Shown: positions 45,419-58,083, counted from the first letter of the stretch. The stretch: DNA of 64,000 nucleotides from Macrotrachela quadricornifera (GCA_022393335.1 JAJEKB010021331.1:1511258-1575257), one strand, 5' to 3'. Translations and numbers: made by a program. The notes: generated by a model from the letters alone, not told the origin.

Positions 45419-46360
45419 TTAATGCTGTTGTCGTGTAAGTTTTGAAAAACCCCTTATAATTAACTTTTTGAAATCTCGACGAAATGATTTTGATGAAATC
45501 AAATAAATATAAAAAGGTGCAGTACTATTAACAAATACTAATGAAAATGAAATATCAAATATAAAATTTTCAATTTCTGAATATTGAACACGTTGATTTG
45601 GTGTTATATATTTACGAATAACTCTTCCTGTATTTACGAACACAACTGGAATTACTGTAATGACAAAGACAATTACTTCAGAAATAACAATAACTACTAA
45701 ATCTCGATCACGTTGTCTAATACCATGTCTTCCACCATTGGTACGATCAACCATTGGCTGAATACGAAGTTGTCTTCGTCTCATATTCCGATAAGTTAAA
45801 TAGCCAAATATACTCAGTATGACACCTGGAGTAAGACCAAAAGTAGCTAGTGAATAAGCATCATTAACTATTGCATAATTACCAAATGCACCACATTCTC
45901 CATTGACAATTGTTGTCATTATTAATTTATGAATAGCAAATAATAGCCAAAATATAATGGCAAGAAACACAAGATATTTTGCTCGTTTAACTGTACTAAA
46001 TGCTCGAAATCTAACTTGATGATTTGTAATCATAAAGCGATCAATACATGCGAAAACAAGCATTGTTTTACTTAATTGGCCAAAAAAATTTGATATATAT
46101 ATACGTAACTTACATGATACAGCTGCACGTATTGTTTCATCTCGATAATAAAAAGGAAATATCTGCATAAAACAATTAAATGTTAAATAGAGATCATTCA
46201 TTATAGCTAAACTGATTAAATAAAATGAACATGCATTTTGACGTTGCCGACGAAAAATAACAATAATGAACACATTACCAATATTTCCCAAAACCAGCAA
46301 AATTGGATATTCATAAAAAGGTATTTGATTTTTGATATATGTTAATATTGATGACGACAT
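45419..46360 (-). CDS. Intronless rhodopsin-like (class A) GPCR, 313 residues
   Basis: Seven hydrophobic segments at about 18-36, 47-68, 88-108, 128-148, 168-189, 219-243 and 266-288. Class A landmarks: GNIGNV with N29 (TM1), LAIMND with D56 (TM2), C83 at the top of TM3 and C156 in loop 2 for the disulfide, and IDRF (106-109) in place of DRY at the TM3 end. TM6 lacks the CWxP motif (VVIVISEVIVFVITVIPVVF), and TM7 has NSTAPFYIYL in place of NPxxY. The C-tail is short and basic. The N-terminus is only ~17 residues without a signal peptide. The pattern matches the large expanded sets of small single-exon neuropeptide-receptor-like GPCRs in bdelloids (FMRFamide-receptor-like by general look). Ligand unknown. 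No lesion is seen; it is the cleanest single-exon gene in the window. Confidence 0.85.
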   Translation of the reverse strand: MSSSILTYIKNQIPFYEYPILLVLGNIGNVFIIVIFRRQRQNACSFYLISLAIMNDLYLTFNCFMQIFPFYYRDETIRAAVSCKLRIYISNFFGQLSKTMLVFACIDRFMITNHQVRFRAFSTVKRAKYLVFLAIIFWLLFAIHKLIMTTIVNGECGAFGNYAIVNDAYSLATFGLTPGVILSIFGYLTYRNMRRRQLRIQPMVDRTNGGRHGIRQRDRDLVVIVISEVIVFVITVIPVVFVNTGRVIRKYITPNQRVQYSEIENFIFDISFSLVFVNSTAPFYIYLISSKSFRRDFKKLIIRGFSKLTRQQH

Positions 46361-48193
46361 TTAGTCGACGTCGGTGATAAATGTAAAGTATGCTACTGAT
46401 AAATCTATATGAAAAAGAAAAGATATAATCAATAAACAGATTAATATTAATGGAAGGATATCAATTACAGACGCTCGTTTTTTTAGAACTCTAGGCGAAA
46501 CTAAACAACTTATCGGATGAGAATACGCATACAACATTTATTGCTCTACTCAACAATTAATACTCAATAACAACAAAAGATCAGTAATTGTTATCATTTT
46601 TCTTCTAGACTATTACAAAAAGAATATTTATTTGGGAAATATATATTTAATACATTAATAAACATGAGGTTATCTTTTGAGTAGGACTATCTCTTCTACG
46701 TAACTGCAATTATTTTGTGCTTCCTGTTTTCTTACATCTCTTTTTACTGTTTATTAGCACTATTAATGCAACGCTTGCTTAATTGTTTGAGCAAGTCATT
46801 CAATTCTTTTTCTTTCTCATTTTCTTTTAGTGCATTTTGAAAAGAAATGTCGTTATGACAAATCTCTGGTTTCTATCTATATTTTTTTCACATTTGTATA
46901 CTTGCATCTACTTTCTATTGTTACCTAGTTCATAGGATAATAACATATATCTTGAGTATTGATTTTGTTAAAAAAATTCTATTAAAACAGTACTTGTAGT
47001 ACACAATGTCAGGAATTGACTAAATCGTATAAAAAAAATCCATAAATACAAATTTTAAAATGAAGATTTATTTAAATTAGTTTTTATAATGTATACTAGA
47101 AGCTGATGTGGAATTTTATGCGTTTTTCGCGATCATTTTTTTGCCTTTTTAGATAAATGAAGATGGTAGCATTGATTTTTATCGTTAGGCATATCCAACA
47201 TCTATTCCTCATATTATTAAAATCAAATTTGATCATTCCTCATTGATAGAATAAACAAGGCAATCTGTTATATATTTTTAAGTATATCTTTTTTGAGAAA
47301 TTTACTGTCGTAAGTAATATAATGGTCTCATTGTTTTCATATCTTTGTTAACTTTAAAATTAAAATTAGTATGACGCAGATTCTGTGAATTGTTCTCATA
47401 TAAAGGATTGTGACATCACTTTAATGCGAAAGATAAATTTATTCTACTGCAAGTAATTACATCTAAATAAACCACAAACAAAAGCAATAAATGAATAATG
47501 CAAATAACTGTTAGGCTTTTTTACAATACAATAAATCTTGAAAATTAATTTTTCATGACACTCATTATTTCTTTTATAAGTTTGGAATACAAGTAATCCG
47601 AAGATGTAAGGAAACAATCAGAGGTGCAGAATGTAACCGCGTGCACGAACGGCCGTTAGGTGAAATTTTTTGAAAAATATTTTTTCCTATCAGAGAAACA
47701 TGTTGCAACTTTCCACACAAGTCTTTAATTGCATTTTATAGTTGAGGAAGTTTTTCATTTTAGCGGCAGATTCTGCACTTCTAGAGACAATATAATACAA
47801 TATTTTTTAACCTTTTCAATAGTTTAGCGGAAATAGTCACACTGAATAAATCACAAGAAGGAATGTCTCGTTGTAATAAGATACTGCCAGTTTATAATAT
47901 CGGAAAAAAAATGCGTCCTTAGATTCCATAAAAAGAGCCCAATATAGTTGCGACGTACTATTGTAGTTCTGAATTCAGTTACAACGTTGTATAAAACAAC
48001 ATCAGCTAAATATATGCTTGTCGAATATAGAGCAAGAGATAGATTATACTTTATTTAGAATCTTTACTTATTATTTTATGCAATAGAAACTACATTTTTA
48101 ATTATCATCTCTCAAGTTTCATACTGTATAAAATGAACTTTGTAACAGAGTCAAGCTCTTTTATATGAAAGCAGACATTAAATTAATTATTCA
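46361..48193. other. Noncoding AT-rich interval
   Basis: The GPCR promoter should lie in the first few hundred bases. Nothing else recognised. Confidence 0.35.
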
Positions 48194-49048
48194 ATGATAA
48201 GTATTTTCACGTTGATTAAACGAGTCTTCATCTCATCACTACCGGATTTATTTTCAATTTTTATCGAAGCTATAAACAACTTTCATCGATATCCGTATTA
48301 TTTAGGAAAAAAAAGAATATTTTCTACAGACAAAATGCTACCATACTATTTCAAAATTGAATTAAATTCAGATGACTTGACAATTACTAATCCTATATCT
48401 CATCACGCGCATTCTCTTTTCTTCTTCTACTGGTCTTTGCTGAATGTATCTAGAGAAAACCGATCAAAACAATCGGCGAAAAGACTTATTGCAGCTTGTC
48501 CGAAATGGGAACGAAAATACAATTCGTTACGCTGTACTATGAATAATTTTCTAACTGGAATAAATACACTTGCTGCGACTGCTAGAGTAATCTTTGGTAA
48601 ATTAAATAACGAAATATTTTCATAACATCGTTTTCTAGGTATCACCATCAATATAAATGGTAATGATATGACTTATTTTGGTGATTTATTTTTCTCGTTT
48701 GGTAATTATCCAGCTCAAATATCTCTAAATGGATTTAAATAAAGCGTCTCTGCTACTCATTTTTTTCATCTATGCGATATAAACCACGATCATCTAGAAG
48801 AATATATCTCTCATGATTTTCCAACTATTACTCTAAATGAATATAGAGAACGGTTAGTTGTAAGCCTTTTCTGACCTTTTAATCTTCTTTGACTTTATTA
48901 GTTGTGCCAACTTAGAGTTTGTTCAAGATTGTACCAAATTGTTCGAAGATTTATCTAAAAGATACAGAATAAATAATAGAAATTTATTTGATGAATGATA
49001 TGATGTCACACGTCATGTCCATATGACATTATGCATACCTTATTAGAG
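48194..49048 (+). pseudogene. Transposon-encoded protein (CACTA/TNP-like family), 5' half
   Basis: Follows a metazoan transposon-encoded family that, as I recall it, is common in cnidarian and fish genomes. MLPYYFKIELNSDDLTITNP corresponds to the D.FE..NPLGS segment; FFFYWSLLNVSRENRSKQSA to YFTLGNIP...RSKL; then GITININGNDMTYFGDLFFS, AQISLNGFK-stop-SVSATHFFHLCD and FEDLSKRYRINNRN. Introns are about 48588-48640 and 48854-48900. Lesions: TAA within the NGFK..SVSA block, TGA 48996-48998 (LFDE-stop-YDVTRHVHM) and TAG near 49044-49046. The CACTA assignment is tentative; Plavaka-like or KDZ-like are alternatives. The 3' half resumes at about 51640, beyond an inserted MULE. Confidence 0.55.
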
Positions 49049-49215
49049 GTAAGAATATATTTGGATACTTTTAGCTTCAAATGAAGACTTAGTTTTTATT
49101 AAAAAAAAGTGATAGAATAATCTTTTTATGTCATTTCAATTAAGCAATATTCTAGCGGATGGCAATAATATAATTTAACGCAAATATTTTGAATTTTTCC
49201 TCTCTAAAACGGTTG

Positions 49216-51612
49216 GCGGTAGTTAGGCCGAAAGGAAAATGACCGAATGGACTAATATCGAAAAAGAAATGCTGAAAAATAATTTAAGAAGGGGAAAAAT
49301 ATCGAACGAGAGAAATGTAGAATCCATAAACATAAAAAAGGAAAAATGATGAAAAATAAATATCGAAAGAAAAAAATGTCGAAACAAGGAAAATATTTAA
49401 AAAATGATATGTTTAGTAGACACCGACCTAATCTTCTATAATCTGTTGTCACTTTTCTTATTTATTTATATATTGGTGTGATTATGTAAGCAGTAGTATC
49501 AGTGATGAATGATACCGTATTGAAAAAGGGCTGAAATCGTCAGAATAATAATAATATCATATAACTCAAAATCTACTATCATTGTAAGCAAACAAATAAG
49601 TTATTCGTTTACTATTTCTGCATATATATTATCATATGGTATTTTCTCGTTTCTCTCATATATATGATCTCATGTTACTTTCCTTTTCTTTTCTTCACAT
49701 ATGACGATATGGTATTTTTCCTTTTTGTTTCTGTAATCCGTTTCTTTTCATTCTTTCTTATTCTCTTCGATCCTTTGACCTATATGTAGTAGTGTTATTG
49801 AGGTGTGTTATTTCCAAGTTATAACAAAGGATATTGCATAGTTATTTTCCAAAATACATTATATTATACAGGTGGAAATAATCGAAGAAGTAACCACTTC
49901 TTGTCATATAAATACTCGTGTTTTATTTTCAATAAAGTGTCATTTTAAGTCTTCGAAAGATAATATTCTTCTTTGCCTATTGATCAAACTGTAACAATTA
50001 TGGCCACAGCTTTTCCAGTTACGTCAGATGAAAATCAACCACCACCATCAGATTTTTCATTTATTCTATCACAAAAAGGAAAACCTATGCTTGTGTCAAA
50101 TAAATACATTTTTCAAATTGAATAAGACAACAACAAATATCAAATACTGGATCTGTACACAAATTGAATGCTCAGCAAAAATTCATACAAGTGCAGCTAA
50201 CCAATTGATTAAAATGAGTGGTGAACATTGTCATCCTCCTGATGAAGAAAAGATACATGTACGTGAATTTCGTGAAAAAGTGAAGCAACACCTATTCCCC
50301 GTATCTATGATGAGGAATGTGAAAAAGCATTGTTATCACCTGCAGTAATAGCTGTTTTACCAAGTGAACGTGAAATAAACAGTGCATTTAATAAAGCTCG
50401 TCGTGCTGTCACACGAATCATTCTAACAACACAGTTATTTGATATTCCTAATCCTTACGCAAGAACATTGAGAAACAATGATTTTTTAATTGTTGACAAA
50501 ATGATAACGAGTGACAGAGAATGCTTTTATTTGGATCTACTGAACAATTAAAAATGCTCTTTAAGCTGAAAAAATTCTGATGGACGGAACTTTTTCTACT
50601 TGTCCAAAGATATTTGATCAGGTATATGCGATACATAGTATCAAATATGAACAATCATTTCCCTGCGTTTTTGGCTTGTTGCCAAATAGATTGAAAAGTA
50701 CATATCAGTTTTTGTTTCACGAGTTAAAATCTATAGCTGTTCAAATGAAACTCGAATTTGTACCAAAAAGTCGTCATGTCCGATTTTGAGCCGGCTTAGT
50801 TGGGTGTCGTTAAAGTGAAATTTACTACAGCAGCACATTCGTCTTGTTATTTCCATTTTACGCAAGCTATATATCGTAATATGCAAAGGCTTGGATTATC
50901 CTCATCTTACAACAATGATGATGATGTTAAGCATTTATGCCGACAGCTGATGGCTCTTCCATTATTACCAGAGCCTGTTATTGAAGACACTTATGCTGAA
51001 TTAATAGGAAATTTGTCAGCAACAATGAAAAAAACAATGAATGAGCTGTTAGAATATTTTCAAGAACAATGGTTCGTCAAAGATCCTACAATTCAGTGGT
51101 GTGCCCATGGTTTGTCAATGAGAACCAATAACAATGCTGAAGCATTTCATAGTCGTTTTAATCGTAAAGTACAACTTAGTCATCCAAACATCTGGTCATT
51201 TATTAAATTTCTTCAAGGAGAAGACAATTGCTTTTATCATATGTATATTCAATTCAATGCAGGTTTAGGTGCGACAGTAAAGCAAACTAAAACAATAGTT
51301 ATTCAACGTCGTATAGATAATATTGATAAACGATATTATGAGGGTCAAATTAATGTAATGGAATATTTAGATGGCTTATCACTTATGGTTGCTAAGCGAA
51401 AAAAATAACAAACAGTAATTTTTTTTCTTTTCTAATGTCTGCTTTGTGTATGTTCTATGCTATAATCTTCAAGATGTTAAAAATAAAGACTGTTCCACTA
51501 GTCGAAATTTTCGATATTTTTCCATTCTACATTTCTCTTTTCGATATTTTCTACATTTTTCCTCTTCGATCTTAGTCCACTCGGTCTTTTTTCTTTTTGG
51601 TCTAACTACGGC
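49216..51612. mobile_element. FLYWCH-type MULE (Mutator-like) element with AT-rich TIRs
   Basis: Left end GGTAGTTAGGCCGAAAGG (49218) and the inverse of the right end CGTAGTTAGACCAAAAAG (about 51610) align onward through GACCGAATGGACTAATATCG / GACCGAGTGGACTAAGATCG. Subterminal (A/T)TATCGAA..GAAATGTAGAA units recur on both sides (49250-49390 and 51500-51590). It encloses the transposase relic. I find no clear 8-10 bp target duplication, possibly because the borders have mutated. Confidence 0.7.
50000..51408 (+). pseudogene. FLYWCH zinc finger + MULE transposase, frameshifted
   Basis: ATG 50000 (MATAFPVTSDENQPPPSDFS). FLYWCH finger: FSFILSQKGKPMLVSNKYIF, YWICTQIECSAKIHT, then H-x-H-like GEHCHPP (50020-50240). 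MULE DDE domain: first Asp in MDGTFSTCPKIFDQVYAIHS (50580), second in SDFEPA (about 50775), a CxxH-type SSCYFHFTQAIYR (50832), and the acidic partner in RTNNNAEAFHSRFNRKV (51121-51170). The C-terminal frame is intact to a TAA at 51406. Frame changes near 50122, 50290, 50520 and 50775 and the stop at 50578-50580 inactivate it. FLYWCH fingers in such elements probably give terminal-repeat binding; that is family knowledge. The 202-residue block 50800-51408 is the best preserved part. Confidence 0.85.
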
Positions 51613-51639
51613 ACACCAGAAGTTTTCTTAAATTGGATC

Positions 51640-52640
51640 ACTTTTGTTCTGAATTCAACATGTTTCCTTGTGCTGAAGGTGAATTGAACTCAAAACCACA
51701 TCTTGATCTTACTTCTGAAGAATTGAAAAAGCAAAACAATATAGGCATGCCTTTAACATCGATATAAACTTCATCTTTTTATAAATTTACGTTTCATTCT
51801 GAACAAACTAGTTCAGTCATCGGATTTTCCAGAGTACAATGCACTTTTGATATGTGTGGATATACTTTCACTATGTTTTTGTGACAACTATCACCCAAAA
51901 CACTCATGAACAATTGTCTTATTTCATCCAAGCACGCAACAGTCTGTTTGCAAAGCTTTATCCAGAAAAGATAAAGTTTAAATTTCATTTTATGACTCAT
52001 TGTCCGACTATGATGAAAGATTTAGGACCTTTAGTGTATACGTCATACTCAGCAACAGAAAGAAAACATCAGTTTTTAAAGGAAACAAGGTTCGCAATTT
52101 AAAACATCCTGCGTTAATATTAGGAAGAAGACATGAATTGTGGACATGCATCAACGATCATTGTCAAGATGGATCTTTATTGCATACTGCCCTATCAAAT
52201 GTACCTTATAGTCGGCTTGATAATTGGCAACCGATCAATGATGGACAAATTCAATTTCTTATCTTAAACATGTTTAAGTTGTCTTTTAAATCTCTCTCCG
52301 CATTAAAAATACTGGTTTTATAAATGAACAAAAATATTCCCACAACACCATCTTAAATGTTTCAAAAGAATATTTTCCATCTTTACCAATGGTTGGCAAA
52401 ATACGATGGATTCTTTATAATGGAAAAAATTGTGCTTTTATTTGTGCGATGTGCAAAGCGAAACATTATGTACAAAAGCTAAGAGCATTTTAAGTCGAAG
52501 AAACTAACAAACTTGATTGTTTTCTTCTAGAAGACATTTCTTATAAACAAACACTAAAACTAGTTGCGTTCAATGAGTTGTTATATCTTCCTTTACATCC
52601 ATGTGGTAAATCATTTATATTTTCTTATTTTCGCTCTAAC
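51640..52640 (+). pseudogene. Transposon-encoded protein (CACTA/TNP-like family), 3' half
   Basis: Continuation of the family seen at 48194-49048. FNMFPCAEGELNSKPHLDLT with SEELKKQ (51655-51760) matches the ..NKP.......L..S.SQ segment; ARNSLFAKLYPEKIKFKFHF with HFMTHCPTMMKDLGPLVYT (51925-52040) matches F..LYP...K.KFHF..HYP......GPL; then a frame change to RNLKHPALILGRRHELWTCI (52096). After another break come KIRWILYNGKNCAFICAMCK (52400) and EETNKLDCFLLEDISYKQTL (52498) to about 52640. Many stops. Order and orientation equal the 5' half, so one ancestral gene was separated by the MULE. Confidence 0.55.
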
Positions 52641-52790
52641 CTATCTAAGGAACTTTTCTACATAAAACTAAACTTTAACTTAATAACTATTTTATATTGG
52701 ATAAAACGTGAAGTTCGTCAAGTAATCCACAAAACGCCAGCAAAAAATGATACTATGATATCATTAGACTGGCCATACATTTTTAGTTGA

Positions 52791-53597
52791 ACCTGATCAA
52801 TAAAATGTGTCCGTATAATAAGCCATCAACAAAAAAAAGACTATCTAAAACAAAAAGATTAAACAATGTTAAAATGACCATCTGTAATATAACATGTAAT
52901 AAAATGTAAATAATTGTTTCTAGTAAGATAAATAAAAAAAAGTCAAGAAATCATTAAAGAGGATCTTTTGGACTGAAAAACGAAAATCAATCCTAAATTT
53001 AAGGATAAAACTTATTCCCTTAAATTGAGCATAATAATTGAAAATAAATCGACTGCTTAATAAATGATGCTCATAACAAAATGTTCTGGATAGATAAAAA
53101 AAGAAATGTACAATCTAAAACAAAGAGAATGAAATATCGTAAAGAAAAATAAATGGATAAAAATAAAAATAAAATATTTCGACAGTTGGTTAACGTTGCT
53201 AACCAGTAATATGGGCGATAAATCGTATTTCAAGGGAGGATGCTAGTTTCTCTTTTTCTTCGATTAGTAATTTATAATTATTATTTACTCTACTAGCTAT
53301 ACAAAGCACAAACTCACCTCATTCTCGTCATCACTACTATTGATAATTATTTTGCCGGTGTCATTAAAGTGATATGATTTTATAGATAGAAAAGCATTTT
53401 ATAAGATAGTGTCCCTGGAGGTATATGCTCATCATAGAAATGTCGTAAGCTGTAGTTCAGTTCTGGTTCGAGTTGACATATTTCTATACATAGTTGATGT
53501 AATTTTGAATCGTCTACAATTCCTCAAAGTTTGTGCTGTTTTTTAACATATTTCGACTTTCTATAGTCAATCTTAAAACTCTTTCTTTCTATGTAAC
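52791..53597. other. Noncoding A-rich interval
   Basis: No gene seen; A-rich runs to about 53170, then unremarkable. Confidence 0.35.
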
Positions 53598-54212
53598 TCT
53601 ACTAGCGGCGGATACTCGATGACGATTGTCAAACTTCCATAATGCAAATCTCACAGGATCGAAAACGATAGGAAGTACAGATGGAAATGTACATGAAAGT
53701 TTTGAACCTATCACCGCAACATATCTCGCTATGCGCATCACGAACAGGCAACTTCTATTATATACCCTATTTCAGTTGCACTCCAGATCGAGGCCTTACC
53801 AACACAAACTCACTCCGACTCCATCTATATAGCGTTGCACTCTATTCTAACTCCATCTTTTTGTTAAATTCCACTTTAACTCCAGTTTCATCCCACCACC
53901 ATAAAGCATTAATTTCGGAGTTGTAGTTGCTGAACTCTGCTCTGTATGCGTCTACTTTTCTTTCGCCCGCTGTAATTATTAAAGGTCGTTCATATATAAG
54001 ACTATTAGCTGCGTCGTGAGCAACCTGTCTATGCAAGTCCTTTTTGTCATTGACGACATTGGGAAATTTCACCAGCTCGTCCGCCATCCTCGTTGACTTT
54101 TCCTGCGATCTAGGAGAGCATCGTGGAAAGTTTGGTGATTGTAGCTGTTACGAGTACTGGATGCATAGCGAACAGGCAAACACTCTTCTTTATATATATA
54201 GATTTGACTTTA
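53598..54212. mobile_element. Candidate non-autonomous element with higher GC and TATATATA tail
   Basis: From CTACTAGCGGCGGATACTCG (53602) to CTTTATATATATAGATTT (about 54189-54210) the DNA is clearly richer in GC than both flanks, with abrupt borders. It contains several ACTCCA units (53772-53895). The tail style recalls short retroelement or Helitron-like 3' ends, but no hallmark (RT, Rep, TIR) is present. Confidence 0.35.
53842..54087 (-). CDS. 81-residue hypothetical ORF in the GC-richer island
   Basis: ATG 54087 in a good context (CGAGGATGG). Reads MADELVKFPNVVNDKKDLHR, then QVAHDAANSLIYERPLI and ALWWWDETGVKVEFN. The composition is protein-like (charged, three consecutive Trp) and unlike the AT-driven chance frames nearby. 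No domain recognised, no signal peptide. It lies wholly within the candidate element 53598-54212, so it may be a transposon ORF or a captured gene fragment. Confidence 0.3.
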   Translation of the reverse strand: MADELVKFPNVVNDKKDLHRQVAHDAANSLIYERPLIITAGERKVDAYRAEFSNYNSEINALWWWDETGVKVEFNKKMELE

Positions 54213-54877
54213 TTATTTAATTGAACATGGCTAAACACGAAAATAATTATAGATTCAAATGTTCAGTTTTGTGCATACTTAATGTGGTCTTTCAACAATA
54301 CTCAGTGCTATCTTTTGTATAAACGGTCTAAATAACATTATTATGATTCGAATTGTTTTTTTTTTCTTTAAATGTTTAATGAGTTTATTTTTGTGTTTTT
54401 TAAAATATTCTATCTTTGATCTGAAAAACTCTCATTATATTGTATTGTATTTAAAGAACTTCCTATTTTTCTTTTCAACTTTATAAAAGTATTTTATGTA
54501 CTATAGCTTCTTTCAATTATGAAATGACTCACTCATAACTTTGTATTCGATATTTAAAAAAAAACTAGTCACCAATAAGTCATTCAAATCGTCTAACACA
54601 ATAGAAAAAAAAAATATGAATAATGTCTCGTGTCTTAATGACATAAAGTATTTTTTTCTTTTTCTTCCTTCATGTAAATATGATAATTAACATGAGTATA
54701 ATTGATGACAAAAGACAGGCAAACAAATGTAAAATTTATACTGAAAAGATAAAGAAATAATGTCGTAAGTTGAAATATATATTAGATTTATTTTTGTAAT
54801 TTTTGTAGAATTATGAAATGAAAAAAGTAAGTAAAATTTATTTTTATTTATTATTTTTCGTTTTCTTTTTTATACAG
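54213..54877. other. Noncoding AT-rich spacer
   Basis: T/A homopolymers only; no gene supported. Confidence 0.35.
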
Positions 54878-56450
54878 AAAATCATTAAGTTATATTGAAG
54901 ATTTGTCAAATAAAATATTCTATGAAATATTTGATTATCTCGATGGTTTTCAAAATCTTAATATTTTACCTTTTCTCGATAGAGATATTCATTATAATTC
55001 TATAAAAAAATATATTATTTATCAATAAAAACATAAAATTATTTCACTTCGTTTAATGTATATGAGTGAATATTAATAGATTATTTCGGTTGAGAGATTT
55101 TAATTCTTCATATTCTCATCTTGAATCATTTGTTTTAAATAATATTAAATCAAATAATCAATTTCAATGTTTATTAGTTTTATTTTCATTAGGCCACGTT
55201 TATTATCATTAGTTATTGGTATTAACTAGAATTTAAAAGATTTTAGTGGTATATATATGGTTTAGTTTTTAATTTACCTGTACTAAAATATATAAGAATT
55301 TATTCTGAAATATCTGAATCATTTATTCGATTACCAATTGACAATAATGATCAATTTAGTGCTATTCAATATTTAATTAGTAATCATTCGTGTAGTCTTA
55401 ATGATCTTATTCTTATACTTTCTTTTACACCTCGATTATATAATCTGACTTGTCGAGAATTGACTAGAACAAATGAGAATATCTGTTAGATAAATAACGA
55501 TTAATCTATCAAATTTAATATGTATATATATATATCTGTATTTCGGAATGTTATATCATATTTGATAAATAAGAAAGATTTATAAGAAAATTTATTGTTT
55601 ACAATAAGAAGTATTACGTATGGTTATTTATTGATATGTGACTTATATTGATCCTGATTTGGAAGTGAGAGAATATCATAAATTAACTTCCTCATTTTTG
55701 AATATGAAATAATATATTTTTGAATTTATAATAGATCGAAATGATTGCTCATGGAGTGAAATTATCTATTCGATTGAATTACATAAGTATTTATAATAAA
55801 ACTTTTCTTATTTTATTAAAATTTGATATATATTTATTTCGAATAAAATGGCATAAAATTCCAAAGATCAATAGATATTATAATCAAGATATTCATTTTA
55901 TTTTAACAAAATTTGATATTTCTATTAATCATTTATTAGTTATTAAACATATTATTAATGCTCATTTTAATGGTGAATATAAAGAATTGTTTCTAGATAA
56001 TACAATTACTCTTTTTAATTTACTTTAAATCCGTCAATTAGATGTTTTACACAATGGAATTTTTCTTGATACATTAATTGATCTTATATATCATTTAGCA
56101 AATCTTAATTCATTAAGAATTTATTTATTTATATTATTTAAATAAAAATATCTATCTGATAATCAAGTCTCTCTATTCATTATTTATTAACAAATGATAA
56201 TAAAATTACAAAATTAAATATAGAATATGTGACTGAATTCGCACAAATTCAATGTTTTATTGATCTTTGTTTTAATATGCAATATTTCGAGATTGATTGT
56301 TTGAATGATATTGATATAATATTATTTCCAAGATTGATTTTAATGATAAACTTTCGATTGTATATCGATATCTTAGTCAATCAGTAAATGATAAGATAGT
56401 CAACGAATTGCAAGATACGATTAATTCGGATAAACTAATGTCATAATTAT
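54878..56450 (+). pseudogene. F-box/LRR-like protein pseudogene (bdelloid F-box family)
   Basis: Opens after a TATACAG acceptor. YIEDLSNKIFYEIFDYLDG is the F-box start of a family that is very abundant in bdelloids, as I recall it (LSNEIFYEIFDYLDG..I). Further blocks follow in the family's order: FNSSYSHLESFVLNNIKSNN, LPIDNNDQFSAIQYLI with NHSCSLNDLILILSFTPRLY (55340-55440), FDIYLFRIKWHKIPKINRYY (55821), HLLVIKHIINAHFNGEYKEL (55929), ILDTLIDLIYHLANLNSLRI-like DTLIDLIYHLANLNSLRI (56070) and FAQIQCFIDLCFNMQYFEID (56240). At least ten stops or shifts and a missing stretch after the F-box show it is dead. A living copy would be an SCF substrate receptor. Extreme AT bias suggests long neutral decay. 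Confidence 0.75.
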
Positions 56451-57940
56451 ACAACAATTAAACATTTATATAATAAAATCTATTTACAATGAAAATAATA
56501 TGATGTCATTGGTAATGATATTTTAAATTATGAATTGATTTATGTATATATTAGTGTTTATATCAATGAACACAAATATTTGTTTTTGTACATATAGAAT
56601 AACTCAAATTTTCGAAATAATTCAACAATTCTAAAATACTAATATTATGCGATTTATGAATAAAAAAACATTTGAGATAGAAACGAAAATAAAAATAATA
56701 ATTATAATAATAATATAAACTGAAGAAAAAAAGAAAATTCTTTTGACTACAGTTGTTACCATCTCAATCGTCCGAAATGTCTGTTTCTCATCAGTGTAAT
56801 AGTTCGAATCTAGGCTAGAACAAAAATGTCTTTTAGTGATGTTACCCTTACCTGTTCTTTACAATGAAGAGATTTAGTAGATAGATTTGATCTATGCTAC
56901 TTCTAAGATTGACGAATATATTAAGAAATTATGTAAATAGAGCCAAAATTAAAACACTTCACTTTACATTGAATAAAGCAATTCTAATATTTCGAATTCA
57001 TAAAAAAAACAAAATATCAGAATATCTATTAAATAATTTTGACTGAAATTATTTCTTAAAAACAAAATCATTTCAAAAACTACTAAATCATTGATAAATA
57101 ATGATTACTCAGTCAGAATTTTTACATCTATTCTCGATTGATCATATTGATTTCTATTTTTGATTTAATTGTCATGACAATTTAAGAAATATATTACGGA
57201 ATATATATTTTAATAAAATTCCCATTCATTATTAGTTAATTCCATTATAGTATAAATATTTAGTTCATATTTTATAAGATAATCTAATCTATTTTTTTGT
57301 TTAAAGGAAAATATTCATATTACCAATGTGATTAAAACTTAATTACAAATAGATATACAGTAGTTTCGAATAAAACTTATCCACTTTATTTTCATTACTG
57401 ATTCGACAGACAATATTCTTTTTTTGTTAGTTTTAGTATCGTTCGACAACCCAGAAAAAAAACACTGTACACTGATATTTTTTTATATTTTCAAATTCAT
57501 CTTCATAGGAAAAATACAAAATTAAATTATAAAAATTCGAAGCCAAAAAAATCAATTAGACTTTTTCAAGACTTTTTTTTCCGATTATATAAATTCATAT
57601 TTATTGAAATTATGTTCAATAAGATTTTCTCATGATGACCATCAATTTTAATCACATTCAGTAATTTTCAAATGAACTAAAACAATGATCGATTCTTAAC
57701 TAATTTTGAATCTTCTTATCTCAATGTTCAAGAGACTTCATTTTTTAAACTTATTCATATTACACTTAACAATCAACAATAAAATATTTGTTTTACGATA
57801 ACACAATTTTAGTCTATTTAAGTAACTATATATAAATATGTTTAAGTCCATGAATCATGTTTTAAATTAGAATAAATATTTGATTTACAATGATGACTAT
57901 TTAATGTATTTATTTATTCAACTGGAATAATATCATTTAA
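56451..57940. other. Very AT-rich noncoding DNA
   Basis: No frame above background. Composition is clearly more A+T biased than the first 50 kb. Confidence 0.35.
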
Positions 57941-57964
57941 TTTTCCATGAAAATTCCATATTAA

Positions 57965-58083
57965 GAATTGTCTTTAAGACATGAAACTTTTACTTTCATC
58001 ATCTCTACTACATATTCGAATAATTTCACCAAAACGATTTGGTTCAACCATTGTAAATGACCATGTTTCATAATCCAACCTAT
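57965..58083 (-). other. Exon-like fragment of unknown gene
   Basis: Reading the minus strand, LDYETWSFTMVEPNRFGEII with RICSRDDESKSFMS ends at a TAA (57977-57979). Residue composition is coding-like, and it could be a last exon: the upstream side (58083) is close to TATAGG-like DNA. It may belong with the fragment at 59659-59946 on the same strand. Family not recognised. Confidence 0.25.

Noticed and set aside
49252..49452. 66-residue Phe-rich minus-strand frame
   Set aside because: Translation of the MULE subterminal ATATCGAAA repeats.
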